Source: CAUZRD01 sp963582255
GTDB taxonomy: Bacteria; Pseudomonadota; Alphaproteobacteria; Rhizobiales; TMED25
Assembly: GCA_963582255.1 (NCBI GenBank)
Contig: CAUZRD010000084.1
Span: 1-8,787 of the forward strand
Reading direction: 5' to 3'
Length of the DNA: 8,787 bases
Below, piece after piece: positions 1 to 4,297 of the stretch (its first letter is position 1; each line of letters begins with the position of its first letter). A program made the translations under genes and the position numbers. The notes under the pieces were generated by a model. It saw only the letters and a program-made list of their open reading frames with translations. It was not told the DNA's origin and did no database searches.

Positions 1-112
1 AGACACACCTAAAATCACAGCGGTCAGTTACCGAAACGCGTAAATAAGTGATCGAGCGCCCGAATGGATCAACCATCGTGCGCGAGCGTTGCAATTCATC
101 AGCAATACCCAT
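1..112 (-). CDS. moaA: GTP 3',8-cyclase MoaA, N-terminal fragment cut by window edge
   Basis: MoaA is a radical-SAM enzyme that rearranges GTP to 3',8-cyclo-GTP, the first committed step of molybdenum cofactor synthesis. On the minus strand the frame reads M-V-D-P-F-G-R-S-I-T-Y-L-R-V-S-V-T-D-R-C-D-F-R-C-V and then runs off the window. The D-P-F-G-R block followed by Y-L-R-V-S-V-T-D-R-C-D-F-R-C is the characteristic MoaA N-terminus and contains the first two cysteines of the C-x3-C-x2-C cluster motif. The start is uncertain. The frame is open back to the NIPSNAP stop, with in-frame ATGs at 154, 127, 124, 112 and 76. I chose 112 because GGGA lies six bases upstream; the ATG at 76 fits family length best but has no visible ribosome site. 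The rest of the gene lies to the left of the window. The family call is firm; the start is not. Confidence 0.85.
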   Translation of the reverse strand, partial: MGIADELQRSRTMVDPFGRSITYLRVSVTDRCDFRCV

Positions 113-206
113 AGCGTTTCCCATCATATCCCATAATACAGCACTAGAACTCATTATTGGCAAAACATCAGCCGGGCTGACTAATACCTCGCCGAATGCA
201 CAAACC

Positions 207-521
207 TTATTTCAGAGGCGAAAACTCCGCTCCACCCATAATCTTATTTTCCTGCGCAACAATCATCCCAGCAGCAGCTTCGCGATATTGGGCCCATCCA
301 GGATCGCTATCACGTGCCGCTCGGCGGGTTTCCATGTCGCCTAGATTCTCAAACTCCCAGATGTGAACCACTTGGTTAAGTCGCCCAATACGGCTGATGA
401 AGAAACCAACAAGTTTCATGCCGTAACGTTCAGCCACCGGTAACGCATGCGTTTTGTAGACATTGACATAGTCCGCAACCATACGCGGAGTAATGTCATA
501 GGTTCGCACATCATAGATCAT
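207..521 (-). CDS. NIPSNAP family protein
   Basis: This is a 104-residue protein of the NIPSNAP family, small ferredoxin-like alpha/beta-barrel proteins. Most bacterial members have no defined reaction. Family features seen are the opening M-I-Y-D-V-R-T-Y, the segment H-A-L-P-V-A-E-R-Y-G-M-K-L-V-G-F-F, the motif L-N-Q-V-V-H-I-W-E-F, and the ending Q-E-N-K-I-M followed by F-S-P-L. The ATG at 521 is preferred over the in-frame TTG at 527 because AAGGAG (531-536) sits nine bases before the ATG but only three before the TTG; family members also start at M-I-Y. No signal peptide or membrane segment is visible, so it is probably cytoplasmic. moaA follows downstream on the same strand, so the two may be co-transcribed, but nothing here ties this protein to cofactor synthesis. 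The length is normal for a single-domain member. Confidence 0.88.
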   Translation of the reverse strand: MIYDVRTYDITPRMVADYVNVYKTHALPVAERYGMKLVGFFISRIGRLNQVVHIWEFENLGDMETRRAARDSDPGWAQYREAAAGMIVAQENKIMGGAEFSPLK

Positions 522-530
522 CGCCAATTG

Positions 531-536
531 CTCCTT
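531..536 (-). promoter_or_regulatory. Ribosome binding site of the NIPSNAP gene
   Basis: AAGGAG on the minus strand lies nine bases upstream of the ATG at 521. It decides the start in favour of this ATG over the TTG at 527, for which the spacing would be only three bases. Confidence 0.7.
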
Positions 537-974
537 ATGCCGCGGTTCATAATTTATGCCACATATGGACCTCTATTTCATATTTCCCACAAATACGCGT
601 AGCCAATACGCGATAGTGCTCACGAAAGGTAGCAGAATACACCAAATATGAATGCATATTGGTCGACGATGTTAAATCTCTACGGCATTGTGTAAGTGTA
701 AAAGGTTTCAATTGCCAGTAGGACAAGTGGAAGACTTTACGATTGTATGCAAACAAGTTTACCTAGATTTTGGTTAAGATTCCCGACAGGATTTCAGAAT
801 TACCATTGATTTGCTTAACGCTAATCGGTTCGTAGAGCGGGAAGCCACTGCACTAAACATCAAGGGCTTAGTTATTCGCACTTGCGGCTGGCCAACCACA
901 TTTAACAACCCCATGACAGAGAAGCCATCCACCCCGAACAGACCAAGCTTCTTCGCACAACGGCGCACCAACAA
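537..974. other. Spacer of about 440 bases with no supportable gene
   Basis: This gap separates two divergent genes, so it should carry promoters for both the NIPSNAP gene (minus) and the M48 gene (plus). I see no clear -35/-10 pair. A minus-strand frame at 547-756 begins with TTG, lacks a ribosome site and has no family features. A plus-strand frame at 778-981 is open for 67 codons; it has no convincing start, and its TGA overlaps the ATG of the M48 gene. A third open frame (774-1007, minus) is antisense to it. No tRNA-like fold, array or terminator was recognised. The stretch may contain decayed coding sequence. Confidence 0.5.
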
Positions 975-2438
975 ATGCTGAAGCAAATTAATATATACAG
1001 ACGACATCTCGGCGCTGCCTACTTCGTTGTCCTAGCTACGCTTACGCTCAGCGCCTGCATACACACCCTGACCAACGATACTCTTGTGCCACTGATGTCT
1101 CTACGCGAAGAGGTAGAGGTTGGGCGCCTACAACACCCTCGCATGTTGGCAACCTTTGGCGGCGCCTATGATGACCGAGCACTTGATCAATATGTCGGAG
1201 AACTCACGGTTCGGCTGATGGAGCGTTCCGGCGCACCCAATGCGGTCCGATCAGTGACGGTTCTCAATTCTCCGAGTGTAAACGCATTCGCATTGCCGGG
1301 TGGATATATTTATGTGACCCGCGGCCTGTTGGCGCTGGCCAGCGATGAGGCAGAACTAGCCACTGTAATTGCCCACGAAATTGGACATGTCGAAGCCCGC
1401 CATCCAGCCAAGCGGATTGCCCATCTGGCACGCGCGGAAGCGCTAGATAGACCGTCTGGCCGGATCATTGGTAGGGAGCAAGCAGATTTTATCACCTCAC
1501 TTGGATCCAAGGCCTATGTGGCACACTACTCGCGCACACAAGAGTTGGAGGCTGACAAACTTGGAATTTTAGCCGCCTCCAAGTCCGGTTATGACCCGCG
1601 CGCCGCTCTAACATTTCTTGAAGCCATGGAACGCGATCAAGCCTTTCAGACTGCCCTATTGCGCAAGAATAAATCACACGCTAGCGAGGGTGACTATATG
1701 ACCGCCCACCCGCCAACACCCGCGCGTGTGGAAGCTGCCCGTCATGTAGTGGGCACCATTAATACCGGCGGCTTACGTCGCCGATCTGAATATTTATCAC
1801 ATCTCGATGGAGTAATTTATGGAGATACCCCACAAAATGGGGTGGTGCGCGAGCGTCGCTTTTTCCATCCGTTGCTGGGTTTTACATTCACTTTTCCAGA
1901 AGAATATGTAATCCACACCCGACCTTCAGCGATTGTTGCCATCGGAGAAGGCAACAAACTTATCCTATTCGATGGGATAGAAATCGACGCCACCAACTCT
2001 CTTGAAGCATTTGTTGAGCATGACTGGGCGCCCACACTGGCAATCAAAACACTTGACCGTATGTGGATCGATGGCCTTGAGGTGGTAAGCGCTTATGTTC
2101 CGCTTGTTCACCGTGATGTTCGTCTTATCGCCATCCGATTCAATAAAACTAAAATCTATCGGTTTATAGTCATCGACGCGCCGAGTACGCTTGCTACCTT
2201 TGATGGAGAGGTTGCCTTACTAGCTAACTCATTTCGCCGACTTAGCGCGGATGAAGTCCTAGCGGTGAAGCCACTGCGGATAAAGATCCGCACCGTACGT
2301 GATGGTGATACGGTAGAATCTCTTGCCAGCACAATGCCATTTGCGACCGACCGTGGAAGACGGTTCCGTATATTGAACAATCTTGATAAAAATTCACGCA
2401 TTTTTCCAGGTCAAAGCGTCAAACTCATCGCCGACTGA
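975..2438 (+). CDS. M48 family metalloprotease lipoprotein with C-terminal LysM-like domain
   Basis: This is a 487-residue zinc metallopeptidase of family M48, probably anchored as a lipoprotein facing the periplasm, where relatives (BepA type) act in envelope protein quality control. Residues about 14-28 form a hydrophobic signal ending in the lipobox L-S-A-C, with C28 the predicted lipidated cysteine. The catalytic motif H-E-I-G-H is at 134-138. The third zinc ligand is probably E190 in E-L-E-A-D, with D194 the conserved aspartate. The motif H-P-P-T-P-A-R at 245-251 matches the usual end of the peptidase domain. Residues about 290-425 form a beta-rich region I cannot name. Residues about 438-485 (V-R-D-G-D-T-V-E-S-L-A through F-P-G-Q-S-V-K-L-I) resemble a LysM repeat, suggesting peptidoglycan contact. 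The ATG at 975 lacks a clear ribosome site, but no other start precedes the signal peptide: the frame closes at the TAA at 903-905. It converges with carD, with 68 bases between the stops. Confidence 0.93.
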   Translation: MLKQINIYRRHLGAAYFVVLATLTLSACIHTLTNDTLVPLMSLREEVEVGRLQHPRMLATFGGAYDDRALDQYVGELTVRLMERSGAPNAVRSVTVLNSPSVNAFALPGGYIYVTRGLLALASDEAELATVIAHEIGHVEARHPAKRIAHLARAEALDRPSGRIIGREQADFITSLGSKAYVAHYSRTQELEADKLGILAASKSGYDPRAALTFLEAMERDQAFQTALLRKNKSHASEGDYMTAHPPTPARVEAARHVVGTINTGGLRRRSEYLSHLDGVIYGDTPQNGVVRERRFFHPLLGFTFTFPEEYVIHTRPSAIVAIGEGNKLILFDGIEIDATNSLEAFVEHDWAPTLAIKTLDRMWIDGLEVVSAYVPLVHRDVRLIAIRFNKTKIYRFIVIDAPSTLATFDGEVALLANSFRRLSADEVLAVKPLRIKIRTVRDGDTVESLASTMPFATDRGRRFRILNNLDKNSRIFPGQSVKLIAD

Positions 2439-2506
2439 AAAAATTCAATGTAAAATCGATAAAATCCGAGGTTCAACCACCGCTAAAACAGTAGCAAAAT
2501 CTCTCT
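2439..2506. other. Convergent gap between M48 and carD genes
   Basis: These 68 AT-rich bases separate the two stop codons. A terminator for both genes would be expected here, but I find no stem with a workable loop and U-run. The self-complementary GGTTCAACC near 2471 is too tight to form a hairpin. Confidence 0.4.
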
Positions 2507-3118
2507 TTATGCCGCCTCGGAAGCTGAATCAGAGTCGCCACCTTCAGTTGGAACAGAACCTCCATCTTCAGCTGGGACAGAACCTCCATCTTCAGCTGGA
2601 ACAGACCGTCCTGGCCCCTTCGCCAACTCAGTTTCAATTTCTTCAACAGCCTCGGATTCTTGAAGTTTGAGCGCTATGGCAATTTCACGTGCGATGCGCT
2701 CCAGAGCAGCTTCATAGAGCTGCCGTTCGGAGTATGACTGCTCGGTCTGACGATCGTTGCGGTAAAGATCACGCACAACCTCGGCTACGGCTATCAACTC
2801 GCCGGAGTTGATCTTTGCTTCATATTCTTGCGCCCTGCGGCTCCACATCGTTCGCTTGATCCGAGGACGACCTCGCAGCACCTTAAATGCCCTTTTAACC
2901 ATAGCAGGTTCGGATAATTTGCGCATACCAACTGATTCAACCTTGGAGGTCGGCACTCGTAAAGTCATCTTGTCATGTTCAAATAAAATCACGAATAACT
3001 CAAGTCTGGTGCCAACAACTTCCTGGTGCTCAATATCAACAATCTTGCCAACACCGTGAGCTGGATAAACAACGTATTCGCTTGTCTTAAAGCCCATGCG
3101 GGTCTTACGAGCAGTCAT
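2507..3118 (-). CDS. carD: CarD family transcriptional regulator
   Basis: CarD proteins bind the RNA polymerase beta subunit and stabilise the open promoter complex, so they act globally. This 203-residue protein has the RNAP-interacting domain at about 9-68, with Y-V-V-Y-P-A-H-G-V-G at 15-24 and K-M-T-L-R-V-P at 50-56. The helical DNA-contacting domain runs about 70-165 and includes M-W-S-R-R-A-Q-E-Y-E at 91-100. W92 probably corresponds to the tryptophan that wedges into the minor groove at the -10 element. Residues about 167-203 form an acidic, low-complexity tail rich in Gly, Ser, Pro and Glu, built from an eight-residue repeat. The start at 3118 was chosen because family members begin M-T-A-x-K and AGAGGA lies upstream at 3130-3135. 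The frame extends up to 3169, but those 17 codons do not look like the family. The gene is the last of the minus-strand fdxA/S4/helicase run. Confidence 0.93.
   Translation of the reverse strand: MTARKTRMGFKTSEYVVYPAHGVGKIVDIEHQEVVGTRLELFVILFEHDKMTLRVPTSKVESVGMRKLSEPAMVKRAFKVLRGRPRIKRTMWSRRAQEYEAKINSGELIAVAEVVRDLYRNDRQTEQSYSERQLYEAALERIAREIAIALKLQESEAVEEIETELAKGPGRSVPAEDGGSVPAEDGGSVPTEGGDSDSASEAA
2542..2613 (-). repeat. 24-bp tandem repeat, about three copies, in the carD 3' end
   Basis: Copies at 2542-2565, 2566-2589 and 2590-2613 are in phase with the reading frame. The first two differ at only two bases; the third matches over about its first 15 bases and then diverges. They encode repeats of the type G-G-S-V-P-A-E-D. 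The unit length, a multiple of three, keeps the frame open if copy number changes. Confidence 0.85.
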
Positions 3119-3129
3119 ATGCTGAATTG

Positions 3130-3135
3130 TCCTCT
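3130..3135 (-). promoter_or_regulatory. Ribosome binding site of carD
   Basis: AGAGGA on the minus strand lies about eleven bases before the ATG at 3118, a little longer than ideal. It supports that start over the upstream ATGs at 3169 and 3163. Confidence 0.5.
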
Positions 3136-3202
3136 TGTTCGTCTGCAGGCCAAAACACAACATCGGCACAAATAACCGTATATGCCGAACAGGTCTAATT
3201 TA

Positions 3203-3283
3203 TTACTTTCGCGAAAGCATTCGCGGGTCTTGCAGGTACGAGGCTTTTAAAGACCTCTCATCGTAACCCGGACCATTATTCAT
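3203..3283 (-). CDS. Possible 26-residue small ORF between fdxA and carD
   Basis: The minus strand carries ATG-A-A-T and 26 sense codons ending in TAA, with the product beginning M-N-N-G-P-G-Y-D-E-R and ending M-L-S-R-K. GGGAGG precedes the ATG by only three bases, too close to be a good ribosome site. I recognise no family. It is charged and has no membrane segment. It could be a leader peptide for carD, a relic, or chance. The 12-bp palindrome at 3206-3217 overlaps its last four codons, which argues that at least part of this stretch is regulatory. Confidence 0.2.
   Translation of the reverse strand: MNNGPGYDERSLKASYLQDPRMLSRK
3206..3217. promoter_or_regulatory. Perfect 12-bp palindrome upstream of carD
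   Basis: CTTTCGCGAAAG is fully self-complementary and lies about 88 bases upstream of the carD start, in the fdxA-carD spacer. A perfect dyad of this size is a plausible operator for a dimeric repressor. No loop is available, so it is not a terminator. A related half-site, TTCGCGGG, follows at about 3220-3227. The binding protein is unknown. Confidence 0.3.
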
Positions 3284-3448
3284 TGGCCTCCCATGGCTGA
3301 TTAATCCTGCGCCACATCTCCTGTGTATATGCATATTAAAATACATAACTAGTTTAGCAAATTATGACGTAATTTGGAAGTCCTCTTGGTCTAACCGTAA
3401 CGCATACTTCTGCCAAGATAGTAAATTATTACCCCTGCAGGTGATTCA

Positions 3449-3787
3449 TCAGTCGCCTTGCCCGGGCTCCGCCGAGAAATATTTTTCGAATTTTCCTTCC
3501 ACACCATCATACTCCACCGCATTATCCGGCTGATCTCTTTTAATGGTAATATTTGGCCATACCGATGCGTACTCGGCATTGATTTTCAACCATTTTTCCA
3601 AGCTTGGCTCAGTGTCTGGCTTAATCGCTTCAGCGGGACACTCCGGTTCACAAACACCGCAGTCGATACATTCATCTGGATGGATTACAAGCATGTTCTC
3701 GCCTTCGTAAAAGCAGTCCACCGGACAAACTTCCACGCAATCCATGTATTTGCATTTTATGCAGGCATCATTGACTATATAAGTCAT
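3449..3787 (-). CDS. fdxA: 7Fe ferredoxin FdxA ([3Fe-4S][4Fe-4S])
   Basis: This is a 112-residue soluble seven-iron ferredoxin, a low-potential electron carrier in the cytoplasm. Cysteines fall at 9, 12, 17 and 21 (C-I-K-C-K-Y-M-D-C-V-E-V-C-P) and at 40, 43, 46 and 50 (C-I-D-C-G-V-C-E-P-E-C-P). The C-x7-C-x3-C-P spacing with C9, C17 and C21 plus C50 fits the 3Fe/4Fe type typical of alphaproteobacterial and Azotobacter-type FdxA. The C-terminal extension from about 60 (E-K-W-L-K-I-N-A-E-Y-A-x-x-W-P-N-I) is also standard and argues for a full-length protein. GGAGG at 3793-3797 is five bases before the ATG (the clearest ribosome site in the window). The gene sits between the S4 gene and carD, 114 bases from the former, and could have its own promoter. 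Its redox partner is not apparent from the neighbours. Confidence 0.96.
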   Translation of the reverse strand: MTYIVNDACIKCKYMDCVEVCPVDCFYEGENMLVIHPDECIDCGVCEPECPAEAIKPDTEPSLEKWLKINAEYASVWPNITIKRDQPDNAVEYDGVEGKFEKYFSAEPGQGD

Positions 3788-3792
3788 CGCGT

Positions 3793-3797
3793 CCTCC
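3793..3797 (-). promoter_or_regulatory. Ribosome binding site of fdxA
   Basis: GGAGG on the minus strand, five bases before the ATG at 3787, confirms the fdxA start. Confidence 0.75.
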
Positions 3798-3901
3798 AGT
3801 TCATATTCTGCCCCACCGACGAAAACACCTCTTGAACAAAGCTTCCTAACGCAATGAAGCGTTTATATGCAATGTGATTAGTGTGAATATAATTCTCTGG
3901 C

Positions 3902-4297
3902 CTAGTCACGTGGTGTTGTGAACACGCCTATCCGGCGCCGATCGAGTTTGGTCGGTCTACCTGCTCCCCCCCGGCGTGTTACCGCTCTTGTTAGGAGACG
4001 CGGCAGATCTTTTTCGGTGGCCACACTTAAATCCTCATAAAGAGTGCAGGCAATCAGGAAAGATTCACGACAACCAGCCAGTGCCAATATCTTCAAGATT
4101 CTTACCCGTCCCTCCGACACAAACCCCACAACATCTCCAGGCACCACGGTTCTGCTCGGTTTTGTGATCCGTACAGCGTTGACGCGCACCTTGCCGGCGG
4201 CAATACTTTTGGTCGCAATAGAGCGGGTACTAAACATCCGCGCGTGCCAGAGCCATTTATCGATACGCTGGACCACATTACCCTCGCCGGGCATCAT
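3902..4297 (-). CDS. hslR: S4-domain RNA-binding protein, Hsp15 (HslR)-like
   Basis: This 131-residue protein has an N-terminal S4 RNA-binding domain at about 10-60: R-I-D-K-W-L-W-H-A-R, then S-I-A-A-G-K-V-R-V-N and I-T-K-P-S with V-V-P-G-D-V-V. This is the Hsp15 pattern. In E. coli, Hsp15 binds 50S subunits carrying stalled nascent chains and helps recycle them; I infer a similar role here from similarity only. After L-Y-E-D-L at about 86-90 the C-terminal part is basic (G-A-G-R-P-T-K-L-D-R-R-R at 111-122), as usual in alphaproteobacterial members, and probably contacts rRNA. Its ATG at 4297 overlaps the helicase stop as TGATG. GGAG lies about 13 bases upstream, rather far, so translation is probably coupled to the helicase. 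A second ATG at 4294 is equally possible. Confidence 0.9.
   Translation of the reverse strand: MMPGEGNVVQRIDKWLWHARMFSTRSIATKSIAAGKVRVNAVRITKPSRTVVPGDVVGFVSEGRVRILKILALAGCRESFLIACTLYEDLSVATEKDLPRLLTRAVTRRGGAGRPTKLDRRRIGVFTTPRD

Noticed and set aside
547..756. 69-codon minus-strand ORF directly upstream of the NIPSNAP gene
   Set aside because: It starts with TTG, has no ribosome site, and its composition and sequence match no family. It is probably chance.
774..1007. 77-codon minus-strand ORF overlapping the M48 start
   Set aside because: It is antisense to the M48 signal peptide and to the plus-strand open frame, with no family features.
3838..3872. Inverted repeats AACGC/GCGTT and GCTTC/GAAGC between the S4 gene and fdxA
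   Set aside because: The stems are only five base pairs, mutually exclusive and not followed by a T-run in either useful direction, so I do not call a terminator.
3788..3901. Possible fdxA promoter (TTCACA with TATAAA)
   Set aside because: The spacing is about 14 bases, too short for a standard sigma-70 promoter, so it is not listed.
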